Source: Gammaproteobacteria bacterium
GTDB lineage: Bacteria; Pseudomonadota; Gammaproteobacteria; Pseudomonadales; Azotimanducaceae
Assembly (NCBI GenBank): GCA_026705345.1
Contig: JAPPAV010000116.1
Location: forward strand, 1 to 42,443
Direction: 5' to 3'
DNA length: 42,443 nucleotides
In this document: piece after piece, positions 6,819 to 14,711 of the stretch
Layout of the letters: each line of letters begins with the position of its first letter
Position numbering within the stretch: position 1 is the stretch's first letter
The notes under the pieces: generated by a model
The model's input: the letters and a program-made list of their open reading frames with translations, nothing else
Database searches by the model: none
What the model was told of the DNA's origin: nothing
Translations under genes and position numbers: made by a program

Positions 6819-9488
6819 TCACCCGAGACCCTTTTCGACGATCTCCGCGGTGTCGGTCGACAGGTCGTGATCTCGCAGCCATTCGAGAGCGCCCCGCATG
6901 GCCCGGGCCCTTGCTGCGTTGTGACGGCGCCAGGTGATCAAAATCTTCGCCTGCCGGGCGGCAACCTGGGGATTGAAGGTGTCGATCTCGGCGACCGTTT
7001 CCGCGAACCAGCGGTAGCCTTCGTCGCCGTCGTGGAAGTTGCGGGGATTGCCGTTTGCGAACGCGGCGACCAACGCGCGGACCTTGTTCGGGTTCTTCAG
7101 ATTGAATGCCTCGTGCCCCTGGAGTGCGCGAACGCGGTCCAGCCCGCCAGGGAGGGGATTCTGTGCCTGCACGGTGAACCACTGGTCGACGACCAGTGCC
7201 TCGGCTGACCATTGTGCCAGGAAAGCTCCGAGGTGGTCTGCCTTTTCCCGCTCGTCGAGGGATTTCAAGCTGACCAGACCGCGCAGTGCGGCAGCTCGGT
7301 CGGTGAGATTGTCAGCATCGCGGAGCGCCGACGCGACCAAGTCGTGCGAGTGGGCGGGGTCGGTGCGGTCGAGGTGGTCCAAGGCGTAGCGCAGCGCTTG
7401 GTGCTTGAGCCGACGGCGCGCCATGTGGGGAAGTTCCGGCTTGTACTCCCCGACCGCATTCGCCTCGACGAGAGTGAGCCAGTCGACGGCGTCGGCGATT
7501 CGTTCGGTGAGCGCGTTCCGGGCGGAGACGATGGCGAGAATGTCGGTCCCGGGCGCGAGTTCCAGCAGCCAGGACTCGCTGGGCAAGGCGAGGCTAGCGG
7601 CGATCAACGCCTTGGCTTGGCCGTCGTCTGGAGCGACGTGTGCCGCTTCAGCCAACGAGCACACCAGAAACACCGCTTCATCGGTGGCATCGTCGGCGCC
7701 CGACACCGTCGCGAGGATCGTGTCGGCGAGCAGTGTCTGCGCCGCATCCCAGCGCGAGAACAGGTCGGTGTCGGCTAGCGCCAGCTGGCGCAAGGCGCCC
7801 GGGCGCCGCGGATGGTCGACCTTGACTGGTGCCGAGAAGCCGCGCAGCAGGCTGATCTCCGCCTCGGGCGGGGAATTGCGAAACGAGATGGTCGTTTCCG
7901 GCTCGTCGAGGCGAATCACCAGCGTGCCGTCGGCGCTTGGATTCTCCACCTCGGTGGTGGCAGCGCAATCAACCTCGAAACCGTTGGCGGCACCTTGTGC
8001 ACCCAAGGTGTCTTGTCCACCGCTGAGAAGACCCAACGCCAGCGGAACGGGCAACGGCTGCTTGGTCGGCTGGCCAGGCGTGGGATCGCAGGACTGCCGA
8101 ACAACAAGCTCCAGCGTCTCGCCATGGCGTCGTTCGCGCACGCTTAAGGTGGGTGTTCCGGCTTGGGCGTACCAGCGCCGGAACGAAGAGAGGTCGAATT
8201 GGGAGGCATCCTCCATCGCCTTGACGAAGTCCTCGATGGTCACGGCCTTCCCGTCGTGGCCGTCGAAGTACGTATCGCAGCCGGCGCGGAACCGGTCTGG
8301 GCCGAGCAACGTGGCGATCATGCGCACGACCTCGGCGCCTTTCTCGTAGACCGTGCGGGTGTAGAAGTTCGAGATTTCGACGTAGCTGTCCGGCCGGACC
8401 GGGTGGGCGAGCGGCCCGGAGTCTTCGGTGAACTGCTCGTTGCGCAGGAGTTCCACGTCCTTGATCCGGCACAGCGCCGGCCAGTTCATGTCGGCGGAGA
8501 ACTCCTGGTCGCGGTAGACGGTGAAGCCTTCCTTGAGGCTGAGTTGAAACCAGTCGCGGCAGGTCACGCGGTTGCCGGACCAGTTGTGGAAGTATTCGTG
8601 GGCGACCACGCCTTCCGCGAACGCGAAGCGGTCGTCCGTGGCCGTGTCCTTGTGGGCGAGAAACGCGGCGATGTTGAAGATGTTCAACCCCTTGTTCTCC
8701 ATGGCGCCGGCGTTGAAGTCCTCGACGGCGACGATCATGAACACGTCGAGGTCGTACTCCCGGCCGAAGCGGTCCTCGTCCCAGCGCATGGCACGCTTGA
8801 GAACGGCCATCGGGAACTCGCATTTGCCGATGTTGTGGGGCTCGGAGAAGATCCGCAGAGCGACCTTGCGCCCGGAGCGCGTGACGAACTCGTCCTCCAA
8901 CACCGCGAGGTCGCCAGCCACGAGGGCGAACAAGTAGGCGGGTTTCGGGAACGGGTCGTGCCAGGTCGCCTGGTGACCCCCGTCCGGCTCGGTGCCGGTC
9001 GCCGTGCAGTTGCCGTTCGACAACAGGACCGGGAAGCGCCCCGCATCGGCGGTGATCGTGGTGGTGAACCTCGACAGCACGTCAGGACGATCAGGGTAAT
9101 AGGTTATGTGCCGAAATCCCTCGGCTTCGCACTGGGTGCAGTACATCGACTTCGACTTGTACAGACCCTCGAGCGCCTGGTTGTCCTCGGGTCGGATCGC
9201 CACAGTGACTTCAACGAGGCAACGTTCCCCCACGTCGAACACCGTCAACGATTCGTCATCCACGCCGTACTCGTTCCCCTCCAAACGCACGCCGTCAACC
9301 GCGATCCGGCGCAGATCGAGCCCCACGCCGTCCAGCACCAGCGGATCGGTCGTTCCCGGCTTCCGCTCGACGACAAGCGCACTCGTCACGACGGTTTCGC
9401 CGTCACGAAGGTCGAACGCCAACCGGGTCTCCGGCACCTCGAATGAATACGGTCGGTAGCGGTCGCGGTACCTGGTCTCGTTGTTCAT
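6819..9488 (-). CDS. pepN: Aminopeptidase N (M1 family)
   Basis: From ATG 9488, preceded by GAGGGGGG, this encodes 889 residues, close to the 870 of E. coli PepN. The exopeptidase motif GAMEN is at 261-265. The zinc motif HEYFH is at 297-301 and the third zinc ligand Glu is at 320, matching the numbering of the E. coli enzyme. The long C-terminal helical domain is present to the stop. PepN removes N-terminal amino acids from peptides in the cytoplasm and is a main peptidase downstream of ATP-dependent proteases. The frame stays open upstream of 9488 through a duplicated non-coding element, but that part does not look like protein. The leader contains the tandem element described at 9502-9668. 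Confidence 0.96.
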   Translation of the reverse strand: MNNETRYRDRYRPYSFEVPETRLAFDLRDGETVVTSALVVERKPGTTDPLVLDGVGLDLRRIAVDGVRLEGNEYGVDDESLTVFDVGERCLVEVTVAIRPEDNQALEGLYKSKSMYCTQCEAEGFRHITYYPDRPDVLSRFTTTITADAGRFPVLLSNGNCTATGTEPDGGHQATWHDPFPKPAYLFALVAGDLAVLEDEFVTRSGRKVALRIFSEPHNIGKCEFPMAVLKRAMRWDEDRFGREYDLDVFMIVAVEDFNAGAMENKGLNIFNIAAFLAHKDTATDDRFAFAEGVVAHEYFHNWSGNRVTCRDWFQLSLKEGFTVYRDQEFSADMNWPALCRIKDVELLRNEQFTEDSGPLAHPVRPDSYVEISNFYTRTVYEKGAEVVRMIATLLGPDRFRAGCDTYFDGHDGKAVTIEDFVKAMEDASQFDLSSFRRWYAQAGTPTLSVRERRHGETLELVVRQSCDPTPGQPTKQPLPVPLALGLLSGGQDTLGAQGAANGFEVDCAATTEVENPSADGTLVIRLDEPETTISFRNSPPEAEISLLRGFSAPVKVDHPRRPGALRQLALADTDLFSRWDAAQTLLADTILATVSGADDATDEAVFLVCSLAEAAHVAPDDGQAKALIAASLALPSESWLLELAPGTDILAIVSARNALTERIADAVDWLTLVEANAVGEYKPELPHMARRRLKHQALRYALDHLDRTDPAHSHDLVASALRDADNLTDRAAALRGLVSLKSLDEREKADHLGAFLAQWSAEALVVDQWFTVQAQNPLPGGLDRVRALQGHEAFNLKNPNKVRALVAAFANGNPRNFHDGDEGYRWFAETVAEIDTFNPQVAARQAKILITWRRHNAARARAMRGALEWLRDHDLSTDTAEIVEKGLG

Positions 9489-9501
9489 GCCCCCCTCACA
9501 T

Positions 9502-9572
9502 CTCGGACACACCCGATTTCGGGCTGAAAAGACTGTAAGACATCGCCCATACCTGTTGAAACGGGTTTCGAA
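9502..9572 (-). repeat. Tandem structured leader element, copy A (next to pepN)
   Basis: One of two related copies spaced 95 bases apart. It contains CTCGGACACAC, a GGGCTGAAAAGACTGTA block and a hairpin CCTGT-TGAA-ACGGG (9552-9565). The hairpin lies at the same offset as in copy B, with different but still pairing bases. Read on the minus strand it ends a few bases before the pepN ribosome-binding site, so it is probably part of the 5' leader. Confidence 0.55.
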
Positions 9573-9596
9573 GCGTGATCGGTGCTCTAGCTTGAA

Positions 9597-9668
9597 CTCG
9601 GACACACGCGACTTCGGTCTGAAAGGACTGTAGGAGATTGCCCTTGCCTATTGAAATAGGCCTTGGGA
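9597..9668 (-). repeat. Tandem structured leader element, copy B
   Basis: This copy contains CTCGGACACAC, GGTCTGAAAGGACTGTA and the perfect hairpin GCCTAT-TGAA-ATAGGC (9646-9661). The loop is the same as in copy A, while the stem changes G-C to A-T with pairing kept. It lies between the RDD gene and copy A. Confidence 0.55.
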
Positions 9669-9761
9669 TGTGGAAGGCGAGGGCCTAGTGGCCGCATGGA
9701 CCTGATTGGCCCGTCACCGTGGGCGGGCCGAATCGGTGGCTACGGGGGGTCGTTGTGGGGG

Positions 9762-10274
9762 CTATTCGAACCTGCGGCGACTCAGATTGTCGTGACGGGC
9801 ATCGGGCCCGTTTGCGTAGACTAGGAGGGTGCCTGCCGCCAGGTCGCCGAGCCGCACCGCCTGGCGTGTGAATAGGACGCTGGCCAGTCCCACGGCGTAG
9901 AAAACGAACGAGTCGACGGGTCGCAGGACATTGCGAATGACCAGGGCGCCGACGCGGGGAGTGCGACCGCCACGGTCCACGATGCGTACGCCGGCGAGTC
10001 GTTTGCCCGGTGTGCCGGCGGTCAGTATCTCGAATGCCAGGTGGTACAGAAGATAGATGCCGAGGGAGGGGGAGAGGATGGCCCACCAGAAGATCGAGTC
10101 CGTTTCCACCGCGATGAAGTCCCGTTTCAGAACCCAGGTGGCCGCCGCGTACCAGGCGAGCCCGGCAACGACTCGGATGTGCCAGTCCAGCACGAACGCA
10201 TAGCTGCGGCCGCCGAGGCCCGCAACCGGCAGATCGGTCCCCGCGCCGGTTGCCGACCGGTCTTCGGACTCCAT
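9762..10274 (-). CDS. RDD family membrane protein
   Basis: From ATG 10274 this encodes 170 residues with an RDD domain: an early Arg and Asp in RSYAFVLDWHIR, then hydrophobic segments near 45-60, 75-100 and 125-150, and the conserved GTPGKRLAGVRIVD loop. RDD proteins are small three-to-four-helix membrane proteins of poorly defined transport or homeostasis roles; some have been linked to Na+/H+ exchange. It starts five bases after the smpB stop, so the two are almost certainly co-transcribed. A longer upstream reading of the same frame overlaps smpB and is not protein-like. Confidence 0.85.
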   Translation of the reverse strand: MESEDRSATGAGTDLPVAGLGGRSYAFVLDWHIRVVAGLAWYAAATWVLKRDFIAVETDSIFWWAILSPSLGIYLLYHLAFEILTAGTPGKRLAGVRIVDRGGRTPRVGALVIRNVLRPVDSFVFYAVGLASVLFTRQAVRLGDLAAGTLLVYANGPDARHDNLSRRRFE

Positions 10275-10279
10275 GTTTC

Positions 10280-10762
10280 CTACTGCGTGGCTTGCTTGAC
10301 GAGCCGGGCCTGTTCCCGCTTCCAATCCCGCTCGCGGATGCTCGCCCGCTTGTCCTCCGAACGCTTGCCCTTGCCGAGTGCGATCTCGCACTTGACCCGT
10401 TGTCCTTTCCAGTAGAGCGAGGTCGCGACGCAGGACTGGCCCCGGGTCTGGACCGCCATGAAGATGCGCGAGATCTCGTTGGCATGCAGCAGGAGCTTGC
10501 GGGTTCGCTGCGGATCGGCGTCCACATGGGTCGATGCGCTGGGCAACGGCGCGATGTGGGCTCCCAGAAGCCATGCTTCGCCGTCGCGGACCAGCACGTA
10601 GCTGTCGACCAGCTGCGCCTGGTTGGCGCGGATGCTCTTCAGTTCCCAACCGGCGAGAACGATTCCCGCCTCGAAACGCTGACCCAGTTCGTAGTCGAAC
10701 CGGGCGCGCCGGTTCACGGCGATCGTCGTGGGCTTGGCCGCCTTTGTGGCTGTTTTTGCCAT
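10280..10762 (-). CDS. smpB: SsrA-binding protein SmpB
   Basis: A 160-residue protein starting MAKTATKAA, the normal SmpB length. It has the oligonucleotide-binding barrel with [27 protein letters not shown] and KLLLHANEI, followed by the basic C-terminal tail rich in Lys/Arg that enters the ribosomal mRNA channel. SmpB binds tmRNA and delivers it to stalled ribosomes for trans-translation. In E. coli and Pseudomonas smpB is next to and divergent from ratA-rnfH. Here a symporter gene has been placed between them. The start codon lies inside a 7-bp inverted repeat, listed separately. Confidence 0.97.
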   Translation of the reverse strand: MAKTATKAAKPTTIAVNRRARFDYELGQRFEAGIVLAGWELKSIRANQAQLVDSYVLVRDGEAWLLGAHIAPLPSASTHVDADPQRTRKLLLHANEISRIFMAVQTRGQSCVATSLYWKGQRVKCEIALGKGKRSEDKRASIRERDWKREQARLVKQATQ

Positions 10763-10781
10763 CGCCGAAGTATAGCGATGG
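10759..10781 (-). promoter_or_regulatory. Inverted repeat over the smpB start with internal -10-like box
   Basis: CCATCGC (10759-10765) and GCGATGG (10775-10781) are perfect inverted repeats separated by nine bases. The left arm covers the smpB start codon (10760-10762). On the minus strand the spacer contains TATACT, close to the sigma-70 -10 consensus. It could be an operator, a start-codon-masking hairpin in a longer transcript, or a promoter giving a nearly leaderless mRNA. Confidence 0.4.
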
Positions 10782-10859
10782 ACGGCGGATCCCATGCGCT
10801 TCCAGAAGCCCCGGTTCCGTGTAAAGATTGGCCTCGATTCGTAGGCGAAGGGGGCGATC

Positions 10860-12227
10860 GTGGCGGACGATGTTTCAAGACACGGCATGTGGTCGAGCCG
10901 ATTGCTGTTCGTGCTCGCCGCGACGGGTTCCGCGGTCGGGCTCGGCAACATCTGGAAGTTCCCCTACATCACCGGCGAGAACGGCGGCGGTGCCTTCGTC
11001 CTCGTCTACCTGATCTGCATCGCCGCCATCGGCATCCCGGTCATGATGGCGGAAGTCCTGCTCGGTCGTGCGGGTCGCCAGAGCCCGATCAACACCCTGC
11101 GAACGCTGGTCAAGGACACCGGCGCGAGCAGTTTCTGGACTGTGATCGGCTGGATGGGCGTGCTCGCGGGATTTCTGATCCTGTCCTACTACGCGGTGAT
11201 TGCCGGCTGGGCAGTCTCGTACATCTTCCGCTTGGCTGGCGGCGCCTTCGCGGGTGCGGACGGCGCCGTGTCGACGGCCATCTTCGGCGATTTCATGGCG
11301 AGTCCCTGGGAAGTGCTGCTTTGGCACACCGTGTTCATGATCGCCACGATTTTCATCGTTGCGCGGGGTGTGGTGCGGGGATTGCAGGTCGCCGTGCGCT
11401 GGCTGATGCCGATCCTTCTGGTTCTTCTCCTCGGGCTCGTCGGTTACGCCGCGATCTACGGCGACTTCGCCCGTGCCCTCGAGTTCCTGTTCACCTTCGA
11501 TGCCAGCAAGCTGAGCTGGTCCGGCACGCTAACCGCGATGGGCCATGCCTTCTTCACGTTGAGCCTAGGCATGGGCGCGATCATGGCCTACGGCGCCTAT
11601 CTGCAGTCGAACACGTCGATATCGAGCACGGTCATCACCATCGGGACGCTGGACACCGCTGTCGCGCTGGCGGCTGGTCTCGCCATCTTCCCCATCGTGT
11701 TCGCCGTCGAGGGCCTGGTCCCGGGTGAAGGCGTGGGTTTGATGTTCCAGACCCTGCCCATCGCCTTCGGCAACCTTCCGGGTGGATCGATCCTCGGCGC
11801 GCTGTTCTTCATCCTCGTCAGTTTCGCTGCGATCACGTCCGCCATCTCGCTGACCGAGCCGGCGCTGACCTACCTCGTCGAGCAATACAATGCGAAGCGC
11901 TGGCGGGTCGCCATCTCCTTGGGCGTGTTCTGCTGGCTGCTCGGCATTGGCACCGTGCTGTCGTTCAACACGTGGTCGGACGCCAAGCTGTTCGGACTGA
12001 CGTTCTTCGAAGTGGTCGACTACCTGTCCTACAAAGTCATGCTGCCCTTGGGCGGGCTGCTGATCGCCGTCTTCGTGGGGTGGGTGTTGGCGAGGCGCAC
12101 GGTCGTATCGCAACTTGGTTACGGGGACGGCAAGAAGTGGAGCCTCTGGGAGACCGGCATCGCCTTCGTCGCGCCGGCAGGCATCGTGATCGTCTTCGTC
12201 TACACGATCGTCCAGTCCTTCGGTTAA
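10860..12227 (+). CDS. Neurotransmitter:sodium symporter (NSS) family transporter
   Basis: A 455-residue membrane protein with about eleven hydrophobic segments. The first helix has the NSS signature [20 protein letters not shown], which contains the unwound substrate- and Na+-binding stretch seen in LeuT. The family couples Na+ to uptake of amino acids or amino-acid-like compounds. It is somewhat shorter than LeuT. The start is GTG 10860, with GAAGGGGG before it. It is transcribed toward ratA, only four bases away, and probably shares a transcript with ratA-rnfH, which is not the usual arrangement. The substrate cannot be predicted here. Confidence 0.92.
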   Translation: MADDVSRHGMWSSRLLFVLAATGSAVGLGNIWKFPYITGENGGGAFVLVYLICIAAIGIPVMMAEVLLGRAGRQSPINTLRTLVKDTGASSFWTVIGWMGVLAGFLILSYYAVIAGWAVSYIFRLAGGAFAGADGAVSTAIFGDFMASPWEVLLWHTVFMIATIFIVARGVVRGLQVAVRWLMPILLVLLLGLVGYAAIYGDFARALEFLFTFDASKLSWSGTLTAMGHAFFTLSLGMGAIMAYGAYLQSNTSISSTVITIGTLDTAVALAAGLAIFPIVFAVEGLVPGEGVGLMFQTLPIAFGNLPGGSILGALFFILVSFAAITSAISLTEPALTYLVEQYNAKRWRVAISLGVFCWLLGIGTVLSFNTWSDAKLFGLTFFEVVDYLSYKVMLPLGGLLIAVFVGWVLARRTVVSQLGYGDGKKWSLWETGIAFVAPAGIVIVFVYTIVQSFG

Positions 12228-12231
12228 TCCG

Positions 12232-12663
12232 GTGCCGAGCATCGAGCGCTCGGCGCTGATCGCCGTCCCGGCGGCCGACGTCTACGCGCTCGTCAACGAC
12301 GTCGAGCAGTACCCGGCGTTCCTGCCGTGGTGCTCCCATACCGAGATCCTCTCCAAGTCGGAAACGGAGGTCGTCGCCCGGGTCGACATCGCCATCCGCG
12401 GTCGGCGGGAAACCCTCGTGACACGCAATCGGCTGACGCCAACCAGCGCCATTGCGCTTGAAATGGTGGAAGGGCCGTTCCGTCGGTTTCAAGGCCGGTG
12501 GCGATTCACCCCGGTGGGGGACACCGGCTGCCGAGTGGATCTCGAGATCTCGTTCGAGTTGGCGAACCGGCTCGTCGGCACCTTTGCCGCGCCCTTTCTC
12601 AACCGCATTGCGGATCGCATCGTCGATGCCTTCGCGGCGCGGGTCCGGGAAGTGTCCGGATGA
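12232..12663 (+). CDS. ratA: RatA/COQ10 family START-fold protein
   Basis: A 143-residue protein with a START-like (polyketide cyclase / COQ10) fold. Matching blocks are IERSALIAVPAADVYALV, DVEQYPAFLPWC, FRRFQGRWRF and FLNRIADRIVDAF. The bacterial member next to rnfH is annotated RatA. In E. coli RatA has been reported to block 50S-30S association, while the eukaryotic homologue COQ10 binds ubiquinone. The start is GTG 12232. Its stop overlaps the rnfH start as ATGA, indicating translational coupling. Confidence 0.92.
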   Translation: MPSIERSALIAVPAADVYALVNDVEQYPAFLPWCSHTEILSKSETEVVARVDIAIRGRRETLVTRNRLTPTSAIALEMVEGPFRRFQGRWRFTPVGDTGCRVDLEISFELANRLVGTFAAPFLNRIADRIVDAFAARVREVSG

Positions 12664-12911
12664 AGGTCGAGGTGGTCTATGCCACGGCCCAGGGCGCGAA
12701 CGCCGAGGAACTCGAACTGCCCGAAGGCGCAACAGTCCAAGTGGCCGTCGCTGCGTCGCGATTCGCGTCGACGCCTGTCGCGGGGACCGCCATCTTCGGG
12801 AAGGCCGTCACGGGGGATCGAGTGCTCGAGGAAGGCGACCGCATCGAGCTCCTGCGTGACCTTCTAATCGATCCGAAGGAGGCGCGTCGAAGGCGCGCGG
12901 AGTTGTCCTAG
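12660..12911 (+). CDS. rnfH: RnfH family ubiquitin-like-fold protein
   Basis: An 83-residue protein starting MKVEVVYATAQG, with LELPEGATVQVAV, IFGKAV and EGDRIELLRDLLIDPKEARRRR. These are the conserved features of RnfH (formerly UPF0125 or YfjF/RatB), a beta-grasp domain. The start ATG at 12660 overlaps the ratA stop by four bases. RatA and RnfH are conserved partners in proteobacteria; RnfH has been named for association with Rnf electron-transport genes in some species, but its function remains unclear. Confidence 0.93.
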   Translation: MKVEVVYATAQGANAEELELPEGATVQVAVAASRFASTPVAGTAIFGKAVTGDRVLEEGDRIELLRDLLIDPKEARRRRAELS

Positions 12912-12955
12912 GAGCCTGCGTCCCGGTTCATAGAGCGCTATGCTCATCGGACCCC

Positions 12956-14683
12956 TTGTCGGCCGCTTCCGTAGGTTGTTCTATAGCGACTCCGCCGAAC
13001 AAAAACGCGATCAAGACGCTCCGCCTCGCGGGTGCAGCGGTGTGTGTCGTCGTGCTCGTTGTCGCGGCGGCATGGATCGCCCGGGATTGGCGAGGCGGGA
13101 CCACCGAACCGGAGTCCGATTGGGCGCCGGCTCCCGTCTGGGTCGAACGAGGACCAGAAACCCCGACGACGTTGGTCGAGATCGTGTCGATTCCCGACGA
13201 CTTCGAACGCAACGCGGCACTGTACGAGCTTATCGCCGAAGCCGACCGGGATCTCGTCGAGCAGCACCTGCGCGCCGTCGATGATCTCGGGGCGTTTATC
13301 CACCGGGCGGATGTTGTCCGGGTGCTCTATGTGCGCTACGCGTCGCTCGATCCGGTTGCGGCCGCCGACCACGTCCTCGATGGGGAGCGCAAATACTCCT
13401 GGGTTGCCGCGGTGTTCCGCGCTTGGGCGCGGGTCGACCTCGATGGGGCGATCGACCGTGCCGGATCGTTGGACCCCCGCCTGCGGTCGATGCTCGCCGA
13501 AGCACTGCTCGAACTCGATCTAACGGTCGGCGAGCGGGCGGAGGTCGCGTTTCGACTGGACGCCGTCGGCAAGCTCGTGGCGCGGCATTCCGAAGGAGAG
13601 ATCTACGCCGATCTATGGGAACGTGCTATCGAGGCCGAGCGAGGGCGCCGCGGGCGCATCGATGCGCTCGTGACGGCGTGGGCCGAGGAAGATCCGGAAG
13701 CCGCACTCACGGCCCTGGTGTCTCTGCACGACTCGGACTTGCATGCGGATGTCGTCGACGAGGTTCTCCAAGAGTGGCTGACCGCCCAGCCGGGCGAGGC
13801 CGGCCAGTGGCTTGCGGGACAGCCGCCGAGCATGTGGAGCTACATGCTCGCGACCAACTCGTTGAGCAGCCTGTTGGAGGAGGATGTGCCGGCGGCATTG
13901 GCTGCTGCCAAGGCGTTTCCCGCGGCCGACTTCGACAGCCTCGCCAGACGCGGTTTCGGGAAGGCCCTTGAACACGACTTCGACACCGCGGTCGCGTGGC
14001 TGGAGACCGTGGAAGCATCGAGCGGCACGGGTCTTCGCCAAGCCTATGCGCGCGAGTACGGGAGGCGCGAGCCCCGGGAGGCACTTGATTGGGCGATGTA
14101 CGGCGAGACCGATGAGGCGAGGCGGCCGCAACGGGTTCGAGAGGTGTTTCGTGGCATTGCACGCGGCGATTGGACGCAGGCGAGAAGGTTGCTCGACGTG
14201 GTTGGCGACCCGGCTTCGCGTCTCGAAGCGGCGCGGGTTGTCGTCGGATCGGCCAGTGCCGACGAATGGAACGTCGAGGACTCCCTGGGCTTGGCCCGTT
14301 CCTTCCGGTCCGAGGTCCACCGCGCGCGGTTGACGGCGGATGTGTTCTCGCGATGGTCCCGGGCATTCGATGTGCATTACATCGGTGGGTCCGCGATCCG
14401 CGGCTTTCGCGGCGATGCGAGCTACGCCAACGCCGAGGTTGCCGGCGATGCGGCCTTGGGCCTGGCGAGGGGAGTCGTCCGGGATGCAGCGCTAGCAAGT
14501 GTAATCGCCAACGTGGTCGGGCGGGATCCGGCGCTTGCGGAGCGGCTGTTCGCGGGGCTCCAGGGATCCCGATACCGGGCGTGGGGGGCGGCGCGCCTCT
14601 ACGCGCACTTTGCCGACACAGCAGCGGATACGGCGAAGTCGAGTCGCTACCGGTTGATCATGGAAGCCGAATGCGAGTCTTGA
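12956..14683 (+). CDS. Membrane-anchored alpha-helical repeat protein (paralogue 1)
   Basis: A 575-residue protein using a TTG start at 12956; no in-frame ATG or GTG precedes the membrane segment, so the start is uncertain. Residues about 24-43 (LRLAGAAVCVVVLVVAAAWI) form one transmembrane helix, and the rest should lie in the periplasm. The bulk is helical repeats of 30-40 residues with recurring patterns such as W-A-x-x-D-x-x-x-A (WARVDLDGAI, WAEEDPEAAL). They resemble TPR/HEAT-type solenoids but match no named family that I know. It shares clear blocks with the next gene (FERNxAxYxxxAxADR, LDPxAAxxHxL, AAVFRxWAxxDLDxA), so the two arose by tandem duplication. It lies between rnfH and bamE, where most relatives have nothing. 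Confidence 0.75.
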   Translation: MSAASVGCSIATPPNKNAIKTLRLAGAAVCVVVLVVAAAWIARDWRGGTTEPESDWAPAPVWVERGPETPTTLVEIVSIPDDFERNAALYELIAEADRDLVEQHLRAVDDLGAFIHRADVVRVLYVRYASLDPVAAADHVLDGERKYSWVAAVFRAWARVDLDGAIDRAGSLDPRLRSMLAEALLELDLTVGERAEVAFRLDAVGKLVARHSEGEIYADLWERAIEAERGRRGRIDALVTAWAEEDPEAALTALVSLHDSDLHADVVDEVLQEWLTAQPGEAGQWLAGQPPSMWSYMLATNSLSSLLEEDVPAALAAAKAFPAADFDSLARRGFGKALEHDFDTAVAWLETVEASSGTGLRQAYAREYGRREPREALDWAMYGETDEARRPQRVREVFRGIARGDWTQARRLLDVVGDPASRLEAARVVVGSASADEWNVEDSLGLARSFRSEVHRARLTADVFSRWSRAFDVHYIGGSAIRGFRGDASYANAEVAGDAALGLARGVVRDAALASVIANVVGRDPALAERLFAGLQGSRYRAWGAARLYAHFADTAADTAKSSRYRLIMEAECES

Positions 14684-14711
14684 TGTCCGGCCCGCCGGGA
14701 GCGGGTGTCCG

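Noticed and set aside
8163-9446. A 427-codon open frame opposite pepN
   Set aside because: The composition is that of a reverse-strand shadow; pepN has all catalytic motifs.
9489-9605. N-terminal extension of PepN by 39 residues
   Set aside because: The extension is translated from the duplicated leader element, and ATG 9488 has a strong ribosome-binding site and E. coli-like motif numbering.
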